DNA of 13,955 bases from JAGTJU01 sp038257535 (GTDB lineage Bacteria > Myxococcota_A > Polyangia > Fen-1088), in assembly GCA_038257535.1 (NCBI GenBank), contig JBBSJE010000166.1, forward strand, positions 1 to 13,955, in the 5' to 3' direction. How positions within the stretch are numbered: position 1 is the stretch's first letter; every line of letters begins with the position of its first letter. Under the pieces are notes generated by a model that was given only the letters and a program-made list of their open reading frames with translations, was not told the origin of the DNA and did no database searches. Positions 1 to 7,664 of this stretch are shown here, piece by piece. A program made the translations under genes and the position numbers.

Positions 1-131
1 CGCCAAACAGCTGCCTTTTCGCCCGTTTCCGCCGCCTTTTCACCCCTCGCTCCTCCCCAATTTCAGGGCTTGAAGGGCTTGTTCCCGCGGACTCTCCGGC
101 CCGCCACTCCCCAAAACACCCTTTGAATCAC
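1..131. other. Window edge, no convincing gene
   Basis: This stretch holds no recognisable protein. The plus strand is open from base 1 to a TGA at 124-126, giving about 41 Pro/Phe-rich residues that could be the tail of a convergent gene, but I do not recognise them. An 8-bp direct repeat, AGGGCTTG, lies at 65-72 and 74-81. One strand is strongly pyrimidine-rich between about 15 and 60. No continuation of the neighbouring phosphorylase gene is visible in any minus-strand frame, which matters for judging that gene's truncation. Confidence 0.4.
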
Positions 132-2006
132 TTATTCACAGCCTGGAAACTTTTGTGTTAGCCGTCCCACATCGGTGCGCATGGCCGTGTAGGGTGGCCC
201 CAGCATCATGAGGCCAAAGGGCGTTTGCAAGTGCTCGTCAATCGCCGCAAACATGTGCTGCTGCTGCTCAGGCGTGGCGGCGCCGCTGAGCAACGCCCAT
301 CCTTGGGGATTTAAATAGATCTTTCCCTCTTTGTCTGCGGTCCCACCAAACACCACATCATCATCAGTGATGCCCCGGGCGAACCAGCGGCCATCCCACA
401 TGTGCTTGTTCACGGCCGCATTCATCTCTTCGGCATGTTGCAAGGCCACATCGGCCTCGCTTTGTTTTCCCAGGCCCGCGCATATGCCCGCCCACACCCG
501 CAGCGCGTAGGCCGAGGCCAAAGTGAGCCAGCCCGATACGCCTTTGCCCTTGGGCCCCACCATGTTCATGGGATCGCACCAATCGCCCTGGGCAATGAAG
601 CTAAGCCCACGATGATCGCGCGCTTTGACAAGCCACAACATGGCGCGCGCCACATGTTCAAACACTGTTACGGGCGTGGCATCGTCGACAAATGGAATCT
701 GCTGGCCAAGCAGGTCCACATCGTGCGTTTCGTCTAGATACGCTTGCAGCGCCAACGGAATCCACACGCAGTGATCTGTGTGCGGGATCTGATTGATATA
801 TTTGAGTTCTGCTCGCTCGTGAATCAATACACCATCAGGCATGGCGCCCGACGCGTGCTGTTGGGTCAGCGCCGTGATCAACGCCGCTCGTGTCAGGGCG
901 GGTGCCACGTAGGCCATGCCCATGTTGTCTTGCAGGTAGTTGCGAGTTTGTGGATCGGTGGTCAGGCGATTAACATCTCCGTGATAATACAGCTGCCGCG
1001 GCAACCAATGGTTCACGTAGTTGTCAAGCTGCGGATCGGGGGTTTCAATGCGCAAACAGCCTTCCGCTGACTGCACATAATGGGCGTAAGCTTCGGCCTC
1101 GCGCTCAAACGCCCCCGGGGCGAACAACCGCTTGCGAATCGCTGCGATTTCGCTGTCGTCGAAGGCGGGGCCAAACGCAAACCTCAGCGTCTTTGCTTCG
1201 CCAGAGGCCAAGGTCGTTTGATACTGAAGGGCACAAGTCGGCAGTTCGTAAAGGGCGTCGCCTCCCTCAAGACGGGCGTTCGCGATCGCATCAGGGCGCG
1301 CAAGCCCTCCTTCGCCCTCAAAGGCCTCTTGATTGACTTCCCAAGCCACCGGCGCTTCGTCGGCCAACAAGTAGGTTTTGTCTTTCAGCAGTCTGTTCTT
1401 TTCGTAGTCTTCGAGCTTTTGATAAGGGGTGATGGAAGAACACACCACGGCGCCCAGATCAGGCCGGTATTGCCCCGACAAGTTCATCCACGATGGGTAA
1501 CCCACCGGGAAATAGGGATACACGCTCAAGCGACGAGGACCGTCGCTTAGATTCTTCACCTCCACCGTCCACATTTCAACTGGATCTTGAACCGCCAGCG
1601 TCAAGCGCATGCTCACCGAAATGCCGCCACAAATGGCCGTCCAGCAGATGTCGCTTTTCCCTACGGAGAAACAAAACGAATCTAGTTTGCCCCGCGCAGG
1701 CTCGTATGGAGCTGAAAACACCTGCTGTGTGTCTTCGTCTTTCACATAAACAAAGCGCCCAGGGTGATGCGCGAAATAGGGTTGCTCCGGCTGCATGAAG
1801 GTTTTGGCGGCCAAAACAGGCGGGTGCGCGTACTTGGCGGGTTCCGGCTGCATGAACTGCGCAACGGCGTATCCACGGCAGGTCACGTGAATCATCATGC
1901 GCCGGTTCCACAAGAACGCCGACGCTTTCGGCATAGCGGTGGGGCTGTGAAGCTCAAACCGCGTGCCGTCAGACGTGGGTTGCAGCAGGGATTTGCTGTG
2001 GGTCAT
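132..2006 (-). pseudogene. GH94 carbohydrate phosphorylase, C-terminally truncated
   Basis: This gene encodes a glycoside hydrolase family 94 protein; the family splits beta-linked disaccharides or oligosaccharides with inorganic phosphate in the cytoplasm. Seen: an N-terminal beta-sandwich region (HHPGRFVYVKDEDT, LSVYPYFPVGYPSWMN), then the (alpha/alpha)6 barrel with NYLQDNMG and GDWCD at residues 474-478, matching the family GDWND motif that carries the catalytic acid. The N-terminal pattern FMQPEPAKYAH recalls the cellobionic-acid-phosphorylase branch, but that is from memory and substrate is unproven. I chose the ATG at 2006 (624 residues) because AAGGGGGG lies just upstream; an in-frame TTG at 2075 would almost touch the divergent gene. 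Full-length relatives have roughly 790-820 residues. This one stops at GRLTQKFPGCE, exactly where relatives continue with a Glu-Asn-Gly segment and a phosphate-binding His. About 170 residues are missing, so it is probably non-functional, unless the family branch is genuinely short. Confidence 0.75.
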
Positions 2007-2077
2007 ACCCCCCTTCATATACACCAACCAAGCGCATTTCGTCCCGCCAACAATGTCGGCTATGCTCACCGCCAATC

Positions 2078-2692
2078 ATGCTTCCCGTCATCGTTTTCGC
2101 GCATGGTGCAGGTGCCCCCTCGTCGCATCCCTGGATGCGCGGCTGGGCGGCGCGGCTGGGCGTGTGCGGCTCGGTCTCCAGCTTCGATTACCCTTATATG
2201 CAGAACGGGCGCAAAACCCCCGACCGTGCTGACAAGTTGCTGGCCGCTCACGCAGATGCGGTGACCGAAGCGCAGGCGGCAAACCCGGGCGCGCCATTGG
2301 TGATCGCAGGAAAATCGATGGGCGGCCGCATGGGGTGCCATCTGGCGGCACAATGGGCGGCGGCCGGTAACCACACAGTCAAAGCACTCGTGTGTTTTGG
2401 CTACCCGTTGCGAAGCGCGGGATCTGGCAAAAGCCGGGCGGAAGTTTTGCTTGAGGTGAAGGCGCCCATCCTGTTTGTGCAAGGCAGCCGCGATGCCCTG
2501 TGTCCGTTGCCAGAGCTGCAAGCGGTGCTGCCACAACGCAAAGCGCCCTCGGAGCTACATGTTGTTGAGCAAGGCGACCATTCGTTGATGGTGGCCAAAC
2601 GCACGCTGACCGCCAATAACGAGACCCAAGCCGATGTGGATGCGCGCATCCTGGCCAGCGTGCAGAATTTCTTACAGCGTCACGTACGCTAG
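2078..2692 (+). CDS. Alpha/beta hydrolase, COG3571/KANL3-Tex30-like
   Basis: This is a small cytoplasmic serine hydrolase-fold protein of 204 residues, about the usual size for this compact family. Visible elements are the oxyanion-type HGAG (residues 9-12), the nucleophile elbow G-K-S-M-G with Ser80, the acid Asp139 in QGSRDALC, and His168 in GDHS, so the catalytic triad is complete. There is no signal peptide or membrane segment. The substrate cannot be deduced; family members are generally annotated as esterase or dienelactone-hydrolase-like. The ATG at 2078 has no clear Shine-Dalgarno, but no other in-frame start fits the conserved N-terminal beta strand (LPVIVFAHGAG). It is divergent from the phosphorylase gene and convergent with the DUF1552 gene, with only 7 nt between the two stops, so it is probably transcribed alone. 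Confidence 0.85.
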   Translation: MLPVIVFAHGAGAPSSHPWMRGWAARLGVCGSVSSFDYPYMQNGRKTPDRADKLLAAHADAVTEAQAANPGAPLVIAGKSMGGRMGCHLAAQWAAAGNHTVKALVCFGYPLRSAGSGKSRAEVLLEVKAPILFVQGSRDALCPLPELQAVLPQRKAPSELHVVEQGDHSLMVAKRTLTANNETQADVDARILASVQNFLQRHVR

Positions 2693-2699
2693 CGGGGCA

Positions 2700-4028
2700 C
2701 TAAGCCTTTAGATTAAGCGCCGCCGTGCTGTTGCCAAACCTCGCATCTGTGAGGCCATAGCCCCGCATGAGCCCCAGCAACAAATTGGCGGCAGGTGTGC
2801 CTTCTGGAGCCCGGATGTGCCGCCCCGAATTGATGGCACCGCCAAGCCGGCCAGCCACAAGCGTGGGCATATTTTCATACGAGTGGCTGTCGCCGTCGGA
2901 GACGTCGCTGCCAAACAGCAGCGCAGAGTGATCCAGCACGCTGCCGTCCCCTTCCTTCATGTTCTTCAACTTTTCTGCCAGGTAAGCAAACTGAGACACC
3001 TCCCAGGTGTTAATGGCTTCAAGATCTCGCCAGTTTCCACTGTCGCCGCCGTGATGAGACACACCATGGTGGTCGGCACGCACAGAAAGAAAATCGAAGA
3101 CATAACTGCTTTCCCAGGCCCCTAGCATAAACGTCACCACCCGGGTGATGTCGCACTGAAACGCCAACGCGATGACATCGAGCATGGCCTTGGCATTGGC
3201 ACGGTAGTCCAGTGTTTTGGCGGGTACAGCCCCCGGCTTGCACATTTGACCCGTTCCCGCCCCGGTTGCTTGCATCAGCCTGGTTTCCAACTCGCGCACC
3301 GAACTAAAATACTCTTCAAGCTTGAGCCGGTCTGCCGTGCCCAAGCGGGCCCGCAACCGATCAGCGTCTGAGCGAACCACGTCCAACACGCTGGTTCGCA
3401 GTTTTGTTCGCTGCTCCAGTTCACCATCGCCCACGTTCGGACCCGTTGAAACGTCAGAGAAGATGCGATTGAATGCCGATTGCGCGTTGACCTCAACCTT
3501 CAACGGCGTCCGGGAATTCGCCCAGGCGAGGGTGAGTCCATAAACGCAAGGAATGCCGTCACAGCCTTCAATGCCGCCAGCTTCAGCCGCCAGCTCTAGC
3601 GAATTGAAGCGCGTTTGCCCACGAACAGATTGCGCGATCACTTGATCCACAGTGGTGTGGTTGTTGATCACACCATCTCGACCGTTGGGAAACTGCGCCG
3701 TCAAAAACGAAGCCACCCCCGCCAAATGCAAATTGGGCAGTTCGCCGGCGACGCGATTGTGTAAGTCCGAAACAACCAGCACCTCACTCTTGATGGGTTC
3801 AAGCGGTCGCAGGCTCGGCGTCAATGCGTAGTTGCTGCCGGTTGTGGCAGGGGTAAACCGCTGCATCAAGATGCCATTGGGCACATACACGGCGGCAAAT
3901 CGCAAGGGCGGTGTCGCTGCGTAAGCTTCCCGATCAGAGGACCACATTTGGTCAAGCAGCGGCAAAGCCATGCTGGCCGCAGTGCCGCGCAGAAACGTTC
4001 GTCGCGCAATTCTCCAGGGTCGGTTCAT
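2700..4028 (-). CDS. DUF1552 protein, Tat-exported (unit A)
   Basis: A 442-residue DUF1552-family protein of unknown biochemical role, predicted to leave the cytoplasm folded through the Tat pathway. The twin-arginine signal RRTFLRG is at residues 9-15, followed by a hydrophobic stretch ending near LPLLDQM. The body contains the family's YVPNG block and the His-rich segment ADHHGVSHHGG. Near the C-terminus SDGDSHSYEN (with His382) is followed by AGRLGG and SGRH. The pattern resembles the C-terminal metal-site block of DUF1501/alkaline-phosphatase-superfamily proteins (inference). I chose the ATG at 4028, not the upstream in-frame codon at 4094, because AAGGAG precedes it by 7 nt and the Tat motif then sits at its normal place. 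The ATG overlaps the stop of the upstream DUF1592 gene as ATGA, implying translational coupling and a shared transcript. Confidence 0.88.
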   Translation of the reverse strand: MNRPWRIARRTFLRGTAASMALPLLDQMWSSDREAYAATPPLRFAAVYVPNGILMQRFTPATTGSNYALTPSLRPLEPIKSEVLVVSDLHNRVAGELPNLHLAGVASFLTAQFPNGRDGVINNHTTVDQVIAQSVRGQTRFNSLELAAEAGGIEGCDGIPCVYGLTLAWANSRTPLKVEVNAQSAFNRIFSDVSTGPNVGDGELEQRTKLRTSVLDVVRSDADRLRARLGTADRLKLEEYFSSVRELETRLMQATGAGTGQMCKPGAVPAKTLDYRANAKAMLDVIALAFQCDITRVVTFMLGAWESSYVFDFLSVRADHHGVSHHGGDSGNWRDLEAINTWEVSQFAYLAEKLKNMKEGDGSVLDHSALLFGSDVSDGDSHSYENMPTLVAGRLGGAINSGRHIRAPEGTPAANLLLGLMRGYGLTDARFGNSTAALNLKA

Positions 4029-5716
4029 GGCGTCTCTCCTTGAACGTCGCCGCGTCGGTGGGTGAACGCGCGGCTCTTGACGATTGTGGACCAAAGCTCG
4101 CTGATGCCAGCCCCTGGCTTCACCAACGTGTCGGCCACCTCCCCCACCAAGCAGCCATCAGCGCCTTGGGGCACGCGCCCCAGAGTCCACGTCAGCAGAT
4201 GGTGCGCTGTGCATTCGGCAAAGCGCCGATCTTTGCGCAGCAAGGTGGCCAACTCATTGGGTCCTTTAAAGGCCGTTCCATCGGGCATCACGCCGCTGTC
4301 GTCGATGGGCTGGCCCTTGACTTCGTCGCGAAACTTACCCACCGGGTCGTACCTATCAAGCCCCAAGCCGATGGGATCGATCAACTCGTGACATCCGGCG
4401 CATTGGGGTTTTACCCGGTGTATGGCCAACCGTTCGCGCTCAGTCTTGGCTTGCGTGGCGGCTTCACTGGGAATGTCTTCGCCCGGCGGGGGGGGCGGCG
4501 GTGCCGAACACAGCAAGCGCCCAGCGACCCACTTGCCGCGCTTCACAGGCGAAGTCCGCGTGGGCGGCGAGGTGGAGACCAAGAACGACCCATGGCCCAA
4601 AATGCCTCGCCGCGCCTGCCCTGCAACGTCGACCCGTGTGAGTGCTTGCTCGCTTAGGCCCGCAGTTGGCAGCCCGTAATGCTGCGCCAAACCTGCATCG
4701 GCGAACGTAAACTCAGCATCAAGCAGATCGATGAGCGGTCTATCTTGCACAATCAATTCCCGCATAAAGCGCTCGGTTTCCAGCGCCATGGAGGCCAACA
4801 AAGCAGGCGTCACTTCAGGAAACATCTGCGCATCAGGGCGCGACGACAGAACCTCGCGAAAACCCAGCCATCGCGCCGAGAAGGAAGTGGCCAACGCCTC
4901 TGCCTTAGGGTCTGCCAGCATACGGCGGATCTCCGTTTGCAGCACGTCGCTTTTCGCAAGCGTTCCAGAATCGGCAAGCTGGTCAAGCCGTGCATCAGGC
5001 GTACTCGCCCACAGGGCGTATGACAAACGTGTGGCAAGCTCGTGCGGCGACAGGGGGCTCACCTTGCTGGCGTCACCAGCCGAAGGCACTTCGATGCGGA
5101 AAAGAAAAAACGGTGAGGTCAATAGCGCCCGCACGGCCGCCTTCGTGCCCGCCACGATGTCACCGGATTCTGCAAGCTTGTAGTAAGCCGCAAGTTCCGC
5201 ATCATCCACAGGCCTTCGAAAGGCCTTGCGCGCAAACGTCTTGATCAGACGACGCGCGCAGGCTGTGTCGCCTCCCGAAGGCTTACAGATGAGCAGGTGC
5301 GGCTCAGTCTTGGAGCTTGTCATCTCGCGCTGCCACACGGCGTCCACCACGGTGCTGGCGGCGGTCTCGTACTTTTCAAATAGCAAGCCAGTGAGGATCA
5401 ATTGATCTGCGGCGCTCTGGTCGTCCGCGGGGAAGCCCCGGCCAGGCGTGCTGGCGTCGCCCAGCAAGTCGCGGAGGGTGTTGTCGTATTCATCCGCGGT
5501 AAGGCGTCGCAAAACCGTTCGCCCCGGGTCCACATTTGCTGCGCACGTCTGGCCTTCAGGAATGCCCAGCAAGGGCCCAGGCTCCCCACCGCCAGCCCCC
5601 GCTATCGCGCTGTCGCCGCTTTCCGCCCCGTCAGGCGCCGAGACCCTGCCCTGGCAGCCGACCATCAGTGCCAGCAACACGGGGACAAACGCAGGGCGGG
5701 ACAATCGATGGTGCAT
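4025..5716 (-). CDS. DUF1592/DUF1588 cytochrome-like protein (unit A)
   Basis: A 563-residue secreted protein with the multi-DUF architecture known from Planctomycetes and Myxococcota. In order: signal peptide with a lipobox-like MVGC (Cys21; Met at -3 is atypical); a DUF1587-like block RRLTADEYDNTLRDLLG; a DUF1595-like block FARKAFRRPVDDAE; DUF1592 (LATRLSYALWASTPD); DUF1588 with GHGSFLVSTSPPTRTSPVKRG, a proline run, and the only CxxCH, Cys439-Ala-Gly-Cys442-His443; then a DUF1585-like C-terminus. The CxxCH implies covalent haem c, but haem attachment is inferred. A Cys502-x3-His506 further on is shared with the paralogue. It is the first gene of a minus-strand pair with the DUF1552 gene, which it overlaps by 4 nt. 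The run of eight G at 4488-4495 encodes part of the proline run and is in frame. The role is unknown; it is probably anchored in the cell envelope. Confidence 0.88.
   Translation of the reverse strand: MHHRLSRPAFVPVLLALMVGCQGRVSAPDGAESGDSAIAGAGGGEPGPLLGIPEGQTCAANVDPGRTVLRRLTADEYDNTLRDLLGDASTPGRGFPADDQSAADQLILTGLLFEKYETAASTVVDAVWQREMTSSKTEPHLLICKPSGGDTACARRLIKTFARKAFRRPVDDAELAAYYKLAESGDIVAGTKAAVRALLTSPFFLFRIEVPSAGDASKVSPLSPHELATRLSYALWASTPDARLDQLADSGTLAKSDVLQTEIRRMLADPKAEALATSFSARWLGFREVLSSRPDAQMFPEVTPALLASMALETERFMRELIVQDRPLIDLLDAEFTFADAGLAQHYGLPTAGLSEQALTRVDVAGQARRGILGHGSFLVSTSPPTRTSPVKRGKWVAGRLLCSAPPPPPPGEDIPSEAATQAKTERERLAIHRVKPQCAGCHELIDPIGLGLDRYDPVGKFRDEVKGQPIDDSGVMPDGTAFKGPNELATLLRKDRRFAECTAHHLLTWTLGRVPQGADGCLVGEVADTLVKPGAGISELWSTIVKSRAFTHRRGDVQGETP
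4036..4041 (-). promoter_or_regulatory. Shine-Dalgarno deciding the DUF1552 (A) start
   Basis: AAGGAG on the minus strand, 7 nt before the ATG at 4028. It lies inside the last codons of the upstream DUF1592 gene, and it excludes the longer start at 4094, which has no such site. Confidence 0.8.
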
Positions 5717-5908
5717 GATTTGGGAACCTCTGGGGATAGACCTGCGGGATCGGATTCCGCGACAACAAATCGAACGGGCGCCGCGTCAGGGTTCGGATTT
5801 TGAGCAATTTGCCAAAAAGATTGTCGCGTCTGCCACGCGCATTGGTCTGTTTAACGAGGAACGGGTTTAGGCCACGCAACTTTCCTCAAGGGAAACGGAA
5901 ACCTCGTC
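5717..5908. promoter_or_regulatory. Divergent intergenic region between units A and B
   Basis: These 192 nt separate the start codons of two head-to-head operons, so both promoters should lie here. I found isolated boxes: TTGCCA at 5809-5814 resembles a -35 element, and GGAACC at 5723-5728 resembles an ECF -35. Neither has a matching -10 at the proper distance. A short perfect inverted repeat, TTTCC-5 nt-GGAAA, occupies 5881-5895, 13 nt before the unit B ATG, and could fold in its leader. AGAGG about 11 nt before the unit A ATG (5716) is a modest ribosome site. Confidence 0.45.
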
Positions 5909-7654
5909 ATGCGAATACAAAAAGCATCTCACGCATTACAAAAATTTTGCTTGTGGGCGCCCCTTGCGCTGAGCATGGCCTGCCAAGGCGCGATCAACAA
6001 CAATGACCGCAGACCGTCAGATGATGATGATTCGGGCGGTGACGACCCTGAAGGTGGTGCCCCGCCCGACATGATGGCTCCGCGAGGCATGGCGGAGTTT
6101 ACGTGTGCGAAGCAAGATCTGCCGACGCCACCCCCGCGCCGTTTGCGACGCTTGACGCCTTCGCAATACGCAAACACGACCACCGTCTTTCTGGATGGAA
6201 GCCCTGCAGCCGATGGCAGCAAGCCGAAGCCTGTGGAAGGGGTAACGATTCCGCTCGAGCCTGCGGGCGGCGACCATCGGTTCAAGACCTATTCGGCCGA
6301 CCACAGTCTGACCAACTTCGAGTTTGCACGGCTGCTGCCCGCTTCGTCTCAGATTGCCACGCGGCTTGTCACATCGCTGGGCACCAACAGCTGTTGGTCA
6401 TCGGCAATGTCGGGCGGTGCGGCGGACGCCTGCCTGGAGACCTTGATCAAACAACGAGGCGCAATCCTTTTTCGTCGTCCCCTAAAATCCGAGGAGGTGG
6501 CGCTTTACACCGGGCTAGCCAAATCCAACGCGGGCATGTTTGGCCGCGACGAAGCGTTGGGCATCGCCTTCGAGTCGATGCTGATGGCGCCGCAGTTTCT
6601 ATTTATTGCGGAGCTAGGAGAGCCGATGCAAGGGAGCCAAGGTGTGGCGCAATTAACACCCTTTGAGACCGCGGCGGCACTGGCCTACACACTAACCGAA
6701 GCCCCCGCTGATGAATCGCTGTGGGCCGCCGCTGAGGCGGGCAAGCTCGCCACGGCGGACGAGATCAAGGCGCAGGTGTTGCGAATCTTGGCCACGCCTG
6801 CAGCGTCCGCGGGGCGCGAATTCATTTCAGAATATTTTCGACTGGGCCGCGTGCTGCAAGTGAACAAGTCGCTTGAGGAAAAGTGCGAGTACGGCAAAGC
6901 GCGCATCATGCAGGACGCCCTGATGGTGGTTGACGATGTCTATGCAACCCATGGTCGCAAAGATTTTCTCAAGACCCTGCTGACAACCTCGGTGGGGTTT
7001 GCCGGCTGCGACAGCTACAAGATTTACGGATTGAGCGCCGAGCCTCAGGAAGATACCCGTTTAACGCTGCCGGCGCAGCAGCGTTCGGGGCTACTCACAC
7101 ATCCTGCGTTCTTAGCGGGAACGTCGACGTTTGAGCAAACCCTGCCGGTCAAGCGCGGGCGGTTTATCAACGAAAGCATTCTTTGCCAGGAAATCCCCGA
7201 AGTTCCTCTTGATGTGGTGGCCAAGCTAGATAAGCCGGAGTTGACCATGCGCGAGCAATTGGAGGTACATGTTGGCAACCCCCGTTGTGCGGGTTGCCAC
7301 ACGTTGCTGGATCCGCCGGGTTTGGCCCTGGAAAACTACGATGCCTTTGGCCGCTACCGCACGTCCCAGCATGGCAAGACGCTTGACGGCAGTGGGGTTC
7401 TCACGGGAACGGAAGACGTTGACGGTCCGTTCACCAATGCCATTGATATGACGCAAAAGCTTGCCCGTTCAGTCACGGTCGAGAAGTGCTTCGTTCGCCA
7501 TGGCTTCCGCTACTTCATGGGACGGCCTGAAGATGCGTTCGACAGCTGCGCGTTGCAAACCGCGGTCAACGCTTACCAAGCAGGCGAAGGAGATTTTTTC
7601 GAGCTCGTCGCGGCGCTGTTCACATCAGAGTCATTTTTGAAACGCAGCTTCTAG
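5909..7654 (+). CDS. DUF1592/DUF1588 cytochrome-like protein (unit B)
   Basis: A 581-residue paralogue of the unit A cytochrome-like protein. It has a signal peptide ending LSMAC (a loose lipobox), then an Asp/Asn-rich linker (residues about 30-55) typical of exported myxobacterial lipoproteins. Family blocks follow in the same order: RRLTPSQYANT, LFRRPLKSEEVALY, FETAAALAYTLTEAPAD, GLLTHPAFLAGTS with LPVKRGRFI, then one CxxCH at Cys460-Cys463-His464 followed by DPPGLALENYDAFGRYR. A Cys527-x3-His531 downstream matches the one in unit A. It differs from A in lacking the proline run after the conserved Leu-Cys (here ILCQEIPEVP). The ATG at 5909 has only a weak GGAA ahead. It is the first gene of a plus-strand pair; AGGAGA for the next gene overlaps its stop region. 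Molecular role unknown; envelope redox function inferred. Confidence 0.88.
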   Translation: MRIQKASHALQKFCLWAPLALSMACQGAINNNDRRPSDDDDSGGDDPEGGAPPDMMAPRGMAEFTCAKQDLPTPPPRRLRRLTPSQYANTTTVFLDGSPAADGSKPKPVEGVTIPLEPAGGDHRFKTYSADHSLTNFEFARLLPASSQIATRLVTSLGTNSCWSSAMSGGAADACLETLIKQRGAILFRRPLKSEEVALYTGLAKSNAGMFGRDEALGIAFESMLMAPQFLFIAELGEPMQGSQGVAQLTPFETAAALAYTLTEAPADESLWAAAEAGKLATADEIKAQVLRILATPAASAGREFISEYFRLGRVLQVNKSLEEKCEYGKARIMQDALMVVDDVYATHGRKDFLKTLLTTSVGFAGCDSYKIYGLSAEPQEDTRLTLPAQQRSGLLTHPAFLAGTSTFEQTLPVKRGRFINESILCQEIPEVPLDVVAKLDKPELTMREQLEVHVGNPRCAGCHTLLDPPGLALENYDAFGRYRTSQHGKTLDGSGVLTGTEDVDGPFTNAIDMTQKLARSVTVEKCFVRHGFRYFMGRPEDAFDSCALQTAVNAYQAGEGDFFELVAALFTSESFLKRSF

Positions 7655-7658
7655 GAGA
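7653..7658 (+). promoter_or_regulatory. Shine-Dalgarno for DUF1552 (B), overlapping upstream stop
   Basis: AGGAGA overlaps the TAG stop (7652-7654) of the upstream DUF1592 gene and lies 6 nt before the ATG at 7665. This fits coupled translation of the pair. Confidence 0.75.
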
Positions 7659-7664
7659 AACGCC

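Noticed and set aside
402..1798. Several open plus-strand frames of about 100-156 codons opposite the phosphorylase gene
   Set aside because: They lie wholly inside a strongly recognisable GH94 coding sequence on the other strand, have no family resemblance, and are typical antisense shadows in GC-rich DNA.
2007..2075. TTG start at 2075 extending the GH94 protein by 23 residues
   Set aside because: It would nearly abut the divergent ATG at 2078, has no ribosome site, and the added residues do not match the family.
1764..2264. 166-codon plus-strand frame spanning the divergent gap
   Set aside because: It overlaps two well-supported genes in other frames and shows no recognisable domain.
2676..2690. 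AGCGT-5 nt-ACGCT inverted repeat near the hydrolase stop as a terminator
   Set aside because: The stem is only five pairs, lies within coding sequence, and has no T tract.
4488..4495. Run of eight G in the unit A DUF1592 gene as a phase-variation or frameshift site
   Set aside because: It encodes a proline run expected before the CxxCH in this family, and the frame is intact on both sides.
5723..5728. GGAACC as an ECF-type -35 element for unit B
   Set aside because: No ECF-like -10 follows at 16-17 nt, and the distance to the start at 5909 is long.
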